Positions 42,673-52,820 of a stretch of DNA of 64,000 bases are shown piece after piece. The first letter of the stretch is position 1; every line of letters starts with the position of its first letter. A program made the translations under genes and the position numbers. Below the pieces are notes generated by a model. That model saw only the letters and a program-made list of their open reading frames with translations. It did no database searches and was not told the DNA's origin. Origin of the DNA: Marinobacter sp. LV10R510-11A (GTDB lineage Bacteria; Pseudomonadota; Gammaproteobacteria; Pseudomonadales; Oleiphilaceae); contig NZ_LT907980.1 in NCBI RefSeq assembly GCF_900215155.1, positions 930,001-994,000 on the forward strand. Reading direction: 5' to 3'.

Positions 42673-45360
42673 ATGATGAACATAACTATAAAGCGCCCAG
42701 CTTTCGCGCACACAGATAAAAAAGAAAGCGACACCAAAATCATCGAAACCCTAGATATTCGCACTCAGGTCGCATTGGAAAGCGAAGATCAAAAATCTAT
42801 CATCACCATCCAATCCGATCCGGCCAACGCATTTGACGACATCGAAATTGCGCTCGAATTTTGCACGAGTATTTCTGTTGGAACTGACTGCCTGCATCCG
42901 GGTCATAAAGCTCAGGAATTTGCCCTCTTTAAGCTAAACAGCGCCCGCAACGTGATTGAATTCGACGCAGCCTCGAAGATCGTGGCGCGCTGCTATATGC
43001 TCAAGGTTCCCTCAGAAATGACGGATAAAGATGCTGAGGCTGACATGGCCAACAGAGTCCGAGATAGAGTGCTGGACAATGGATCAAGCCCTCTGGCTGG
43101 TGTTGTTGCTGTTTTCAGAGATATGCTCCAAATAGAGCGACAGAGAGCAGAGGACATGGCGATGGTGAACCAGCAAAACCCTCACGCCAATTTTTTCACA
43201 GGTTCGAACGAAGAAATCAACGAGATCATCAAGCTGGGCGGTTTGGTGCTAATCAATTCCGGCCTCGGCGCAGGCAAGACCAAAGAGAATTTACTGCCCG
43301 CATTCGAGGAGGCTTGCACAAGAAAGGTATCTCCTTTGTTTGTTTCGCCACGTCGCTCTCAAATCGCACCCATGAAAGGCGATCCGCGACATTACACTAA
43401 CGCAGGCCCTGAAGGGTTCAGCGCTCCCGGCGTCGTTGGAGTTTCAAACTCAGTGATCGGTCTGCCCGCTTTTGAGTGGCACAGAGAAAACACAAAAATG
43501 GTTATCGTCGACGAATTCGAGCAGATGCTAACTCACAACGCATCCAACGCAATCGGGCGAGGCAAGCTGACCGAGCGCGCCGCTATTACTGCCGGAACCA
43601 TTGAAGCTATTAAAAAGGCGGCACAAGATGGAACCGCAGTCCTAGCCGACGCACTGCTCAGCGATTACACGGTCACCAAGCTATCCAAAGCACTCGGGAT
43701 GACGGTCACGGTCGCAACCAAAACCCACTGCAATTTTGCTCACAATATCAATTTGCACCCAACCAAGGCGGCACTGATCGCAACCGCTCAGGCCATGCTG
43801 GAGATCGGAAAAAATATCCTGGTCATCTCTGACGAGTCGCACAACCCGAGAAAAGATGATCTGGAAGGCACATTCAACACTCTGAACAAAAGCGCAACGG
43901 GCGAGTCAATTACCCTCGACGGTGATTTTTTCGGGAATGCTGAAAAATCTTATTTTGTGAGCAATTTAGATCTAAATCTGAAAAGTTATCAGCTTGTTGT
44001 TGCTTCGACAGTGCTGTCATCTGGAGTAAGTATTGAGAGCGACCATTTTGATGCTGTTTTCGTCATTGCTGCCGGGACAGTGCTGCCAACTGAGGTTATT
44101 CAATCCACGCGCCGAGTCCGAAAGCTTAAAGAGACCCACCTGGTTTTTACTACTCATAAACGCAAGCGAACCAACAGCGTCGGCCTTGTGTTTGCGCTTA
44201 TGGCATCCAAGGATCTTAGCGATAACGACGATTACAATCAGGAAAACCTGGACAAGCTATGGGCCACCTCTGGCGTCCAAGACGTTGTCGAGCGTGTTGC
44301 TTACGAGAACGGCATGCGCACAAATTACAACAATCGGACGCTGATGATGGCCGAGGCTCTAGGCTTCACAATTAAAAGAATGAGCGCCAACGAGGCTGAC
44401 GAGATCAGGGCCAAGGCAGCAATGAAGGAAGGCAACGAGGAAGCAGAGAACGCCCGGATCGATCGCATACTGACCGCTGAGGACATAAGCAGGGAGCAAG
44501 CCGATGAGCGCCGCAAATCCGATCAGATGAGTCGTGGCCAGGAGTATCAGATCGAGAATTACGAACTCCGCGAATTTTACAAAACAAACACGCTGGACGT
44601 TGATCTGATAAAAGCAGACAAGAGCGGAAGGCAGCGCAAGCAAATCGCAGGCCTCCGTATGGGCGTTGAGTCGGCAGTAAGAAATCTGTCCGCATTCGAT
44701 GCAAATAAAAGAAAAGTGATACGAAAGCTTATGGCCGTGCTCGACGCTGATCTGCCTGCAATCATGCGCGGCGGATCGGCAATAATCACCAAGGAGCACG
44801 CCAAGAGCTTCGCGGAATGGACCGTAATAAAGCGCAACAAGGTGACTGTTGGTGGTAAGTCAACAACGGCCAGCCAAGCATATAACCAAGCGTTCGATGG
44901 TCGCCGCATAAGTGTCAGGCAGGCCACCCGGTCGGTCATTTCAGTGTTGCGTGAAGAGCTAGGCATGAGCGTTAAAGAGCACAAAAAGGACTCCTGGATA
45001 GTGTCTGTAAGCAATACACGCCGCGCCTATTTCGACATGCACATGAACGGAGTATCAAGACTGATGGAAAAGTTCACCAAGGAAGATGAGGCTGCCCGCG
45101 ATAAGGCTTCCGGATATTATGATCCAACAACAGGACATGACATCATGAAGTGGTTCGAGCAGACAAGGGCATCCAGATCAAGCGCGACTGACAGCTCCTG
45201 GGCTCCTGGCATGGCATTCTCGGATCTGATGGAGGCATTAAATAAAAAAGCAGATCGCGACGAGATTTTCATGATCGGAGAGATTGAGTGCCGAGTGCTT
45301 ACATGCGAAGAGACCAAGCCTTCAGTGATGAAATACAGAAAATCGAGATGCTGCGCCTAA
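42673..45360 (+). CDS. CyRepA1-type replication helicase
   Basis: An 895-aa SF2-type helicase resembling origin-binding/CyRepA1 replication proteins of plasmids and satellites. Walker A is INSGLGAGKTKEN (residues about 193-205), the Walker B/DExx motif is MVIVDEFEQML (about 275-285), and VLSSGVSIESDHFDAVFVIA with TEVIQSTRRVRK gives the C-terminal helicase motifs, including the arginine finger. The N-terminal 150 residues may be a degraded primase-type domain; the C-terminal 300 are basic and helical. AAGG lies just before ATGATG. It would unwind the element's origin and recruit host replication. Confidence 0.65.
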   Translation: MMNITIKRPAFAHTDKKESDTKIIETLDIRTQVALESEDQKSIITIQSDPANAFDDIEIALEFCTSISVGTDCLHPGHKAQEFALFKLNSARNVIEFDAASKIVARCYMLKVPSEMTDKDAEADMANRVRDRVLDNGSSPLAGVVAVFRDMLQIERQRAEDMAMVNQQNPHANFFTGSNEEINEIIKLGGLVLINSGLGAGKTKENLLPAFEEACTRKVSPLFVSPRRSQIAPMKGDPRHYTNAGPEGFSAPGVVGVSNSVIGLPAFEWHRENTKMVIVDEFEQMLTHNASNAIGRGKLTERAAITAGTIEAIKKAAQDGTAVLADALLSDYTVTKLSKALGMTVTVATKTHCNFAHNINLHPTKAALIATAQAMLEIGKNILVISDESHNPRKDDLEGTFNTLNKSATGESITLDGDFFGNAEKSYFVSNLDLNLKSYQLVVASTVLSSGVSIESDHFDAVFVIAAGTVLPTEVIQSTRRVRKLKETHLVFTTHKRKRTNSVGLVFALMASKDLSDNDDYNQENLDKLWATSGVQDVVERVAYENGMRTNYNNRTLMMAEALGFTIKRMSANEADEIRAKAAMKEGNEEAENARIDRILTAEDISREQADERRKSDQMSRGQEYQIENYELREFYKTNTLDVDLIKADKSGRQRKQIAGLRMGVESAVRNLSAFDANKRKVIRKLMAVLDADLPAIMRGGSAIITKEHAKSFAEWTVIKRNKVTVGGKSTTASQAYNQAFDGRRISVRQATRSVISVLREELGMSVKEHKKDSWIVSVSNTRRAYFDMHMNGVSRLMEKFTKEDEAARDKASGYYDPTTGHDIMKWFEQTRASRSSATDSSWAPGMAFSDLMEALNKKADRDEIFMIGEIECRVLTCEETKPSVMKYRKSRCCA

Positions 45361-45483
45361 ATCAAACCATCCAACGGATGGGCAAGCAATGAACGAACCC
45401 CGGCACCGTCCGGGTTTTCCTGCATCAGCCCAAACCGCCCGCAATTGTTTGATCCCAAATATTTGACCACAAAAGTTTGACCA

Positions 45484-45512
45484 CAAAAAAGCCCCACCCG
45501 AAGGTGAGGCTC
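45484..45512 (-). terminator. terminator after the integrase gene
   Basis: On the minus strand GCCTCACC-TTCG-GGTGGGGC followed by TTTTTTG. The remainder of 45361-45710 is featureless apart from two TTTGACCACAAAA repeats. Confidence 0.8.
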
Positions 45513-45710
45513 CAAACTAAGGCATTCACAGAGAGAATTTCCTGACCAGGTGACTAGTCCGACCGATAAGATTGTGTTGCTTGATCTTATGAATACATTG
45601 TAGCCAAAAAATGCCATGACGTCAATTATTATATGATTATATTAACAATTTACCGCTGCAAAGTAATTCATTAAATCATCAACCGAGTATGAACAACATC
45701 GGCGGCATGA

Positions 45711-47258
45711 TCACTTCATCGCATTCACTTTATCAAACATGGACGCAACCTGGGCCCATCGTTCCAGAACCTCGTCAACGGTTTTGCCTGATTTTTCAGC
45801 TTCCTGCTGAACTCGCTCGAACATTGCGAAAGACACCGGCACCGACTCCGACTGCTCTTTCTTTTCCTGTTCTCCACAGCCTCCGAGGATATGGCCTGCT
45901 ATCTGGTTGACGGTTCTGCGCTTCAGCGGTGTGCCCCGGTCCTTGTAGCCTTCCAGTACGATACTTTTGTTGTCTTTGTGGTCAATAAGAGACTTCGTTA
46001 GCTGCGTCCCGATGCCTAACTCATCAGCTATCGTGATGAAGGTGGCTCGGAAATCATAAACCCGCATTTTTGCAATGGCTGGTCCCACATGATTCCTGAT
46101 TAGGTTCCACTGGTGGGGCATGCCCGTTGCAACATGAGGGAAGCCGCCATTGCCTAACGATTTGAACAAGTAGCCTTGCGGCTCTTCCCCGGTCTGCTTA
46201 ATCTCAATCTCTCGCATTTCCCTCAGCATTTCCCAGAGATGGTTGCAAACGGGTAGGTCGAAAACCTGTTGGTCGATTTTCTTTTTTGCTACATCACTCT
46301 CGCTGACCCACGAGATTGTTCCGTCTTCGATGTTGATCTGGTGCCATTCAAGGGTTTTGACGGTTCCATCCCGCATTCCTGAGAGCAGGCAAAACTTGAA
46401 ATAATAGTGAGCTGTTCTCGCCAGGGTCGGTGCGCTTTTGTTTGCTCGATTCGGGACTCGGTCCTTGAGTTCGCTGATTGCTTCCCAAATGGCAGGCCAT
46501 GTATGCACAGGGAACATTTTAGATATCCGCCTGCTCTTTCCGCCGTTCACTTTGAATGGCTTGTCATGCTTCAAAGTCTGAGACACGATGTTTTTGGTCG
46601 GCTGCTCATAGCTCGGCTGTGGGTGATTCACGGCAAGATTTACTAGCATGCTGATAAACTTGATCACGCGGTCAGCGACCTCGGGAGTGTATTGATCTGC
46701 CAGATTGTCGATTTTGTTGAGCACTTGCTGACGAGTGATCTCGCTAATCCTTTTATCCTTCCAGCTCCCGAGCTTTTTGAAATGCTTCTCCCAGTCCCCT
46801 ATGGTTCCCGGCTTTGCGTTCCCTGGGTATTTTAGTCGTTCGTTATATATTTGCCGCAGGGTGGGGGATTGGCTTTTGAATTTATCTCGGTAGTTGATAA
46901 TTTCGGAATGCTCTGGATCCAGCCCTTTGACAATATTGGACTGCATCTGATGGCCCCGTTCCGTTACGGAGTCCAGGTCCGCATCAATGCCAGCGATCCT
47001 GACAGTTTTGGGTGAGCGGCTCCCGAGATATCGCTCTTTTATGAAAAAGCTCGCAGTGCCCGTTTTGCTCAGCCTTAGCATTAACCTTGCGCCGCTTTCT
47101 TTCGTGCGGGTGTCCTTCATCACAACAAAATCACAGTCGGGCAGGATATGCTTGCCATGCTCGCCGGTTTCGATATCTGCGCGCAGCTCCTTGATGAATG
47201 CCTTGGAGAATCGTCTGGGCTGCATTGGGTTCTTGGGGGCTTTCTTTTGCTGTGTCAT
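45711..47258 (-). CDS. int: tyrosine-recombinase integrase
   Basis: A 515-aa phage-type integrase. The N-terminal arm-binding part (residues 1-120) and core-binding part (LRQIYNERLKYPGNAK to about 260) precede the catalytic domain with SGMRDGTVKTLEW (first arginine), VYDFRATFITIADELG (second arginine; the usual histidine before it is aspartate), SLIDHKDNKS (histidine) and GYKDRGTPLKR (nucleophilic tyrosine, about residue 440). The C-terminus has an extra 60-residue acidic, helical tail. It lies 280 bp from a tRNA-Leu 3' end, which is its likely target. Confidence 0.9.
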   Translation of the reverse strand: MTQQKKAPKNPMQPRRFSKAFIKELRADIETGEHGKHILPDCDFVVMKDTRTKESGARLMLRLSKTGTASFFIKERYLGSRSPKTVRIAGIDADLDSVTERGHQMQSNIVKGLDPEHSEIINYRDKFKSQSPTLRQIYNERLKYPGNAKPGTIGDWEKHFKKLGSWKDKRISEITRQQVLNKIDNLADQYTPEVADRVIKFISMLVNLAVNHPQPSYEQPTKNIVSQTLKHDKPFKVNGGKSRRISKMFPVHTWPAIWEAISELKDRVPNRANKSAPTLARTAHYYFKFCLLSGMRDGTVKTLEWHQINIEDGTISWVSESDVAKKKIDQQVFDLPVCNHLWEMLREMREIEIKQTGEEPQGYLFKSLGNGGFPHVATGMPHQWNLIRNHVGPAIAKMRVYDFRATFITIADELGIGTQLTKSLIDHKDNKSIVLEGYKDRGTPLKRRTVNQIAGHILGGCGEQEKKEQSESVPVSFAMFERVQQEAEKSGKTVDEVLERWAQVASMFDKVNAMK

Positions 47259-47537
47259 TCTGTCTCTGATTCTGATCGCGTGGGATCAAGAGAATAACAC
47301 TCGACGGAAACGTCAGGAAGCTCGGCAGCCTTTTTGGGTTGTTTCATTGCTACCACATTGCTACCAATCTTACAGATATAGTTGGCATGTTTTTTGGGGG
47401 TATGCACTTTTTGACCAACTTCTTGGAATCGTTTAATCTCGAAAGGTTTACAAATTCACTATATAAAAATTTATATTTCAATGAGTTAGGTGGTTATTGT
47501 GCAAATATTGACCAAAATCGTTCTATATGGTCAAAGA

Positions 47538-47593
47538 ACTTAAAATCTCTCGACCCCTGGGTCGTGCCGGTTCAATTCCGGCCCGGAGCACCA
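47538..47593 (+). other. attachment-site remnant: 3' half of tRNA-Leu(UAA)
   Basis: CTTAAAATCTCT is the anticodon loop and 3' stem of tRNA-Leu(UAA); GACCCCTGGGTC is a long variable arm, GCCGGTTCAATTCCGGC the T arm, and CCGGAGCACCA the acceptor end. The 5' half is absent; sequence before 47534 is AT-rich and unrelated. This is what a tRNA-targeting integrase leaves at one element end. The other copy was not found in this window. Confidence 0.8.
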
Positions 47594-47961
47594 TATATTT
47601 TCAATAAGTTAGTAAACCCTCCGCACTAAAATTCATGTCAACTCGTTTTCAACACGCAATTGTGAGCAAGCGCTTAACATGTTCCAGCTGCATGACTTGG
47701 CAACGGCCCTCATTGCTGTTCAATAGACTCTGCTAGACCTACCCTATATGTCGTCATAAAGCACAGAGAGGTTGGTATCGACTCTAGCCGGATGCAGGCA
47801 GTGGGTTTTGCGGATACACGACCGCTGGTTAAGTAAATCGATGCCGTCAGTCGTCAGAAAAACAGACGTATTGAGGTGCTTTTGTACCCGTCTCAATTCA
47901 AGATAAAAGTCTACTGATGGGGTGGCGATATTTTGCAAGATTGATGAATTTGCTACCACTA
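47594..47961. other. junction region without a clear gene
   Basis: The minus strand has an open stretch (ATPSVDFYLELRRVQKHLNT then SVFLTTDGIDLLNQRSCIRK, ending at 47744) that looks protein-like but has no start beside it and runs out of the EamA gene in another frame. It may be a truncated chromosomal gene at the island border. Confidence 0.35.
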
Positions 47962-48822
47962 TCAGTAACGATACCTGCGCACCTCTAGCCACCCGTGACA
48001 TGCGAGTGCCGACAATACGATAGCACCTCCGATCAAACTGAGTTTTGGCGGAACTTCGTCCAGAAACAGCCACACGAGAAATGAACCAATTACAGTTTCC
48101 AGAAGCAGCATTAAACTGACTTCAGCAGCCGGGATATAGCGTGGTCCGATTTGGATCAGTGTGCTCGCAACCGGCAGGAAGAACAGGCAAAGCAAGGCGA
48201 TGAATAAACTATCGTGGAGCGAAGGAATCACGGCACCACCAGCGGCGGCCGCGGCAATTGCCACGAGTAGCGCACCGAACATCAGCATTACACTCATGTC
48301 TGCGTCCGGTTTTGAGCGCGCAACGGTGAGATTTGAGGCGAGGGCTATGGCCGCTACGGCCGCCATAATTAACCCCAAGGGATTTCCCTGGCCCCATTCA
48401 CCGGCGGCTATGATGGTTGCTCCGGTTATGCAGGTCAGGATGACTGCCCAGGTTCTGCGCGGCAGGGTTTCTCTCCAGAACAACCAGGCAATCAGTGCAG
48501 CAATCACCGGGGCTGTGTTGAGGATTACAAGAACATTTCCAGCCGAAGTGTTCTTCATACCCATTACGAACCCAAGCGAACTCATTGCAAATGCACCCGC
48601 GCAAAACCAGCCCTTCCAACCGCAGCGCCTTACTTCCTGACCAAGACTTCCACCGTATCTGATCAAACCTATGGCAAGAAAACTCATAGCGAGCAAGAGC
48701 CCGCGCCAGAACAGGAACACAACGGGCTCAACAGAGGTAATTTTGACTAGCAGGGCGTCTGGTGTAATAAATAATACGCCCAGTGCCGCAATCATCAGGC
48801 CTTTCATTCGAGTAGTGTGCAA
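47962..48822 (-). CDS. EamA/DMT-family transporter
   Basis: A 286-aa inner-membrane protein with ten predicted helices in two EamA repeats (for example VVFLFWRGLLLAMSFLAIGL and LSLIGGAIVLSALACHGWLE). The conserved Gly/Pro pattern of the drug/metabolite transporter superfamily is present (FWRETLPRRTWAVI after the fourth to fifth helix; ETVIGSFLVWLFLDEVP near the end). Substrate unknown; relatives export amino acids or other metabolites. It is a single gene and probably core chromosome. Confidence 0.9.
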   Translation of the reverse strand: MHTTRMKGLMIAALGVLFITPDALLVKITSVEPVVFLFWRGLLLAMSFLAIGLIRYGGSLGQEVRRCGWKGWFCAGAFAMSSLGFVMGMKNTSAGNVLVILNTAPVIAALIAWLFWRETLPRRTWAVILTCITGATIIAAGEWGQGNPLGLIMAAVAAIALASNLTVARSKPDADMSVMLMFGALLVAIAAAAAGGAVIPSLHDSLFIALLCLFFLPVASTLIQIGPRYIPAAEVSLMLLLETVIGSFLVWLFLDEVPPKLSLIGGAIVLSALACHGWLEVRRYRY

Positions 48823-48891
48823 GTGTAGGCCTTAATTGTATTTTGGTGTGTTTTGTTGCTGTCGCTTCAAAATCATTCCCGGATTACCCGT

Positions 48892-49029
48892 CTAATCCTG
48901 GTTTTGCGGCAGTTGAATGCTATTGATGTCGCCGGTAGGCACAGCAGGATCATTGATTATGATCACGTAAATTCCGCCTGCGATAATTGCGATCAAAATA
49001 ATCGCTTTGACTATATTAGAGTTAAACAT
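48892..49029 (-). CDS. 45-aa single-pass membrane peptide
   Basis: AGGAG lies eight bases before the ATG at 49029. The peptide is MFNSNIVKAIILIAIIAGGI then YVIIINDPAVPTGDINSIQL and PQNQD: a short N-terminus, one membrane helix (about residues 7-26) and a polar tail. It is a convincing small membrane protein. It lies between the divergent EamA and enoyl-CoA hydratase genes. Function unknown. Confidence 0.6.
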   Translation of the reverse strand: MFNSNIVKAIILIAIIAGGIYVIIINDPAVPTGDINSIQLPQNQD

Positions 49030-49204
49030 GGGCTTCTCCTGCTTCCGAATTTGTCGGTTCTGGTACAAAGCTTATGGGCACAGCCCGGTTATAACAACTC
49101 AGCACTTTGCGCTCTACAAAAGTCGCTTCGACATCAGGCGGTTACTGGCCGATACTGATTGCCATCAAGTAGCCCCGGCTTCGAGAAATATGAGGTAGTT
49201 AGTT

Positions 49205-49987
49205 ATGACCGATCTACTGGCACGAAACACCGACGATAACGGCATTACCACACTCACCCTGAATCAGCCAGAACGGCGTAACAGCCTTTCCATGGGGATG
49301 CTTGATGCTTTGGCAGAAGCACTTGCGGATATTGCAACGGATGATGCTACACGGGTAGTGGTTATCGCCGCTGCAGGCAAGGTTTTTTGCGCCGGGCACG
49401 ATCTCAAGGAGATTCGCGGTCAGCTTGATAGCCAGGAGTTCCAACTGGCGCTGTTTAACCGATGCAGCGAAGTGATGCAGCAGATCGTGAATCTGCCAAA
49501 GCCGGTAATTGCTAGGGTGGCCGGTGTCGCGACTGCGGCAGGGTGTCAGTTGGTGGCCAGTTGTGATTTGGCCGTAGCGGCAGACTCAGCACGTTTCGCC
49601 ACACCGGGTGTGAACATTGGGCTTTTCTGCTCAACGCCTATGGTGGCGCTGTCACGCAACGTTTCACGCAAGCATGCCATGGAAATGCTGCTTACCGGTG
49701 AGTTGATTAGCGCATCGCGTGCGGAGCAGCTTGGGCTGGTCAATCGGATTGTTGATGAGTCGTTGCTGGACGAAACGGTGTACGCTATGGCCCGCATGAT
49801 TGCTGAAAAATCCGGGCATACCCTTAAGATCGGCAAGGGCGCCTTCTACAAGCAACTCGAGATGCCTCTGGCTGAGGCCTATGAGTATACGGCCAAGGTA
49901 ATGGCGGAAAATCTATGTGCGGACGATGCGCGGGAAGGAATCTGTGCGTTTTTGGATAAGCGCAAGCCGGAATGGAAGGACAGTTAA
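49205..49987 (+). CDS. enoyl-CoA hydratase/isomerase-family protein
   Basis: A 260-aa crotonase-fold enzyme. Oxyanion-hole segments are GKVFCAGHDLKEIRG (residues about 58-72) and AGVATAAGCQLVASCDLAVA (about 107-126), where the second glycine pair binds the thioester. The position of the usual hydratase glutamate in the latter segment is replaced by cysteine/glutamine, and NIGLFCSTPMVALSR does not supply the typical second glutamate, so it may not be a standard beta-oxidation hydratase. It resembles the group annotated as probable enoyl-CoA hydratase in Marinobacter-type genomes. Its stop overlaps that of the convergent lipoprotein gene. Confidence 0.85.
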   Translation: MTDLLARNTDDNGITTLTLNQPERRNSLSMGMLDALAEALADIATDDATRVVVIAAAGKVFCAGHDLKEIRGQLDSQEFQLALFNRCSEVMQQIVNLPKPVIARVAGVATAAGCQLVASCDLAVAADSARFATPGVNIGLFCSTPMVALSRNVSRKHAMEMLLTGELISASRAEQLGLVNRIVDESLLDETVYAMARMIAEKSGHTLKIGKGAFYKQLEMPLAEAYEYTAKVMAENLCADDAREGICAFLDKRKPEWKDS

Positions 49988-50484
49988 CGGGTTTTGCAGT
50001 TCTGCTTTCCCAGTTTGAGGCTGTGCCCGGTTCTAATTTCATTCGCTTCAAAAAACCCAACGTTCATTTCCACGGCGGATACAAACTCAACCCCCGCAGG
50101 GTAGCTTGGGCACCTTGCGCCGCTGGTTGATACGCATGGCTCCATCTGTTGAATGCTGCCGATTACGCCGTTCTCATCCAGGTAAGCAATATCTAGCGGG
50201 ATGAGGGTTTGGTACATCCAGAAGCCGTGATCCGAGCCTTGCTGCTCCTGGTACTGGAACAGCATGCCCGAGCTAGCGGCTAAAGATTCTCTGCCCATCA
50301 GGCCTTTGCGACGCTCCTGCGGCGCCTGTGCCAGCTCTAGGCTAACATTGACTGTGCTGGCGCCCGTTACGAAGCAACCGGCCACAACCGGCAAGCCGGC
50401 GGAAGGCTCTACCGCGCCGGAGCCGGAAGAACAGCCCACCAGCATGGCCGAAAAACAGAGCGGGGCGCAGCGAACAGACATCAT
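49984..50484 (-). CDS. DUF192-family lipoprotein
   Basis: The ATG at 50484 overlaps the permease stop (ATGA), giving 166 aa. The N-terminus is a lipoprotein signal with lipobox LVGC ([15 protein letters not shown]). The DUF192 domain follows: [40 protein letters not shown] and [16 protein letters not shown], with the conserved FWM and PLDI-type signatures. The family is of unknown function and sits in the periplasm. It is translationally coupled to the ABC-2 exporter, so a role with the exported substrate is possible. Confidence 0.8.
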   Translation of the reverse strand: MMSVRCAPLCFSAMLVGCSSGSGAVEPSAGLPVVAGCFVTGASTVNVSLELAQAPQERRKGLMGRESLAASSGMLFQYQEQQGSDHGFWMYQTLIPLDIAYLDENGVIGSIQQMEPCVSTSGARCPSYPAGVEFVSAVEMNVGFFEANEIRTGHSLKLGKQNCKTR

Positions 50485-51242
50485 GTGCGCAGCCGGTAAC
50501 CGGTTTTGAAAATCCACCAAATGCCCGTCATACAAGCCACCAGGAAGAGCAGGGTCATGCCTACGCTCACTCCCACGTTCACATCCGAAACGCCATAGAA
50601 TGCCCACCGGAAGGCGCTGATCAGGTACACCACCGGGTTAAACAAGCTGATTGTCTGCCAGACTTCCGGAAGCATATCGATGGAATAGAAGGTGCCGCCG
50701 AGAAAGGTCAACGGGGTCACAATCATCATGGGGACAATCTGAAGTTTTTCGAAACCGTCGGCCCATATACCGATGATGAAACCGAACAGGCTGAAGGTTA
50801 CCGCGGTCAGTATGAGGAACGAGAGCATCCAGAACGGGTGCAGTACGCTGTAGTCCACAAACAGCCGCGCGGTGGCCAGTATGATCAGGCCCAGTATCAC
50901 CGATTTGGTCGCCGCAGCGCCCACATAGCCCAGAACCACTTCAACGTAAGACACGGGCGCTGACAGCACCTCGTAAATCGTGCCCGAGAACTTTGGCATG
51001 TAGATGCCAAACGAAGCGTTGGATATGCTTTGCATCAGCAATGAAAGCATCACCAGCCCGGGAATGATGTAAGCGGCGTATTCAATGTTGTCGATATTGC
51101 CCATGCGCGAACCAATGGCCGAGCCGAAAACAACGAAATACAAACAGGTAGAAATGACCGGCGAGAGCACGCTTTGCATCAACGTGCGTCTCATGCGGGA
51201 CATTTCAAAATTGTAGATGGCTTTAACACCGTAAAAATTCAT
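50481..51242 (-). CDS. ABC-2-type transporter permease (YadH-like)
   Basis: A 253-aa inner-membrane protein with six helices, including [37 protein letters not shown] and [17 protein letters not shown]. It has the ABC-2 signature [20 protein letters not shown], common to YadH and NodJ-like exporters. It pairs with the ATPase 25 bp upstream to form an exporter; the substrate is unknown. The stop overlaps the DUF192 gene. Confidence 0.9.
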   Translation of the reverse strand: MNFYGVKAIYNFEMSRMRRTLMQSVLSPVISTCLYFVVFGSAIGSRMGNIDNIEYAAYIIPGLVMLSLLMQSISNASFGIYMPKFSGTIYEVLSAPVSYVEVVLGYVGAAATKSVILGLIILATARLFVDYSVLHPFWMLSFLILTAVTFSLFGFIIGIWADGFEKLQIVPMMIVTPLTFLGGTFYSIDMLPEVWQTISLFNPVVYLISAFRWAFYGVSDVNVGVSVGMTLLFLVACMTGIWWIFKTGYRLRT

Positions 51243-51267
51243 GCCTTTCTCCAGTTAGCCCGTGGGC

Positions 51268-52188
51268 TTATTCGTGCACCAGGCCGACAAAAATCTCTTC
51301 CAGGGAGCTCTCCCGGGTGCGCAGGTCGCGGTAATCAATCCCTATGTCTCCGAGGGTTTGCAGTAACCGCGCCACGCCGGCCTGTTCCTGCTGGGAATCG
51401 AAGGTGTATATCAACTCGTAGCCATCTTCTGAAAGCTCCACCGGTTCCAGCGTTAGCTCGCCAGGTATCTTGTCGAGCTTGTTCTGCAGTTGCAGGCGGA
51501 GCTCCTTTTTGCCGAGCTTACTCATTAACTGGCTCTTGTTTTCCACCAAAATGATCTCGCCCTGGCGGATAATCCCAATGCGATCCGCCATTTCTTCGGC
51601 TTCTTCGATGTAATGGGTCGTTAGGATGATGGTTACTTCGTCTTCCCGGAGTTTACGAACCATCTCCCACATGTCTCTGCGCAACTCTACGTCTACGCCT
51701 GCCGTGGGCTCATCCAAAAACAGTATCCGTGGCTCGTGAGAGAGTGCCTTGGCAATCATCAGCCGGCGCTTCATGCCGCCAGAGAGGGTCATGATGCGAC
51801 TATTGCGCTTGTCCCATAGCGACAGATCCCTCAAAACCTTTTCAATGTGGGCAGGGTTGGGCGCTTTTCCGAACAAACCGCGGCTGAAGGATACAGCTTT
51901 CCATACGGTTTCAAACGAATCGGTGCTGAGTTCCTGCGGCACCAAGCCAATGGATTCGCGGGCTTTGCGATAATCCTTGACGATGTCGTGGCCTCCGGCA
52001 GTCACTTCGCCGGATGACATGTTGGCAATGCCGCAAATGATGCTGATCATCGTGGTTTTGCCCGCCCCGTTTGGGCCGAGCAGGGCAAAAATCTCGCCGC
52101 GGTTGATTTCCAAATTGATGTTTTTTAGGGCATGAAAACCGCCCTCATAAACCTTGTTGAGGTTTTTAACGGAAATTTCCGGCTGCAC
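51268..52188 (-). CDS. ABC-2-type transporter ATPase (YadG-like)
   Basis: A 306-aa ATP-binding subunit. Walker [10 protein letters not shown] (residues about 38-46), signature LSGGMKRRL (about 138), Walker [13 protein letters not shown] (about 157-168) and H-loop LTTHYIEE are all present. The C-terminal 80 residues form the extra domain of YadG-like exporters. Energises the permease at 50481. First gene of the three-gene operon (ATPase, permease, DUF192 lipoprotein). Confidence 0.93.
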   Translation of the reverse strand: MQPEISVKNLNKVYEGGFHALKNINLEINRGEIFALLGPNGAGKTTMISIICGIANMSSGEVTAGGHDIVKDYRKARESIGLVPQELSTDSFETVWKAVSFSRGLFGKAPNPAHIEKVLRDLSLWDKRNSRIMTLSGGMKRRLMIAKALSHEPRILFLDEPTAGVDVELRRDMWEMVRKLREDEVTIILTTHYIEEAEEMADRIGIIRQGEIILVENKSQLMSKLGKKELRLQLQNKLDKIPGELTLEPVELSEDGYELIYTFDSQQEQAGVARLLQTLGDIGIDYRDLRTRESSLEEIFVGLVHE

Positions 52189-52346
52189 GGGCGTGTCCTG
52201 TTCCTGAAAGTGGGTCAGAGATGAAAGCGCAGCATTTTCTCATGTCTGGCGCCGGTTTAGAAATCTTTGCGTCAAGGTGGATAGTGTCCATAATGCCTCT
52301 TGGGTCTCAACACGGTTTTCAAAACAGGTTTTATCTAGGTTTGAGT

Positions 52347-52820
52347 ATGTTACGAGCGATTGTTGTTGTGGGTTTCCTTTTGGGCTTAATTTCAGCGGCA
52401 GTGTTCGGTTCCCGCTGGCTGCAAACCTCTGGCAACGATGCGCCAGAGACGAATCAGCCGGCCTGTGATCTGCTGGCAGGGCCTTGTGAGTGGGAAACAG
52501 AGGCCGGGCTCTGGCAAGTCGACCTACACGTTATGGGCGGCGAGGAGCAGGGCATAGAATACCAGTTAACGGTTCAAGCACCGACGGCACCGGAGCGATT
52601 TTTGGCAGTATTGCGCGGCGAATCCATGTATATGGGTGAGTACCCGGTACCACTGCGCAAGGAAGAGGATGGCCAATATTCAGCACACTTTACAGCGCCT
52701 CTGTGTATTACGGGCTCGGAGATGGCTTGGCGCGTTGATCTGCAAAAAGGACAACAGCCACTTTCAGAAACGGTTCCCCTGAAGCTGGTATTTCAGGCCC
52801 GGGATCACTCGAGTCGTTAA
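52347..52820 (+). CDS. hypothetical membrane-anchored protein, 157 aa
   Basis: The ATG at 52347 (MLRAIVVVGFLLGLISAAVF) places a single membrane helix at the N-terminus; a longer frame to 52221 adds sequence unlike a protein start. The periplasmic remainder is beta-rich (GLWQVDLHVMGGEEQGIEYQ, later RVDLQKGQQPLSETVPLKLV) with four cysteines that could form disulfides. Divergent from the exporter operon. Family not recognised. Confidence 0.65.
   Translation: MLRAIVVVGFLLGLISAAVFGSRWLQTSGNDAPETNQPACDLLAGPCEWETEAGLWQVDLHVMGGEEQGIEYQLTVQAPTAPERFLAVLRGESMYMGEYPVPLRKEEDGQYSAHFTAPLCITGSEMAWRVDLQKGQQPLSETVPLKLVFQARDHSSR

Noticed and set aside
47744..48073. Minus-strand frame overlapping the 3' end of the EamA gene.
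   Set aside because: First third is a shadow of EamA; only the distal part looks protein-like and it lacks a start, so it is noted only as a possible remnant.
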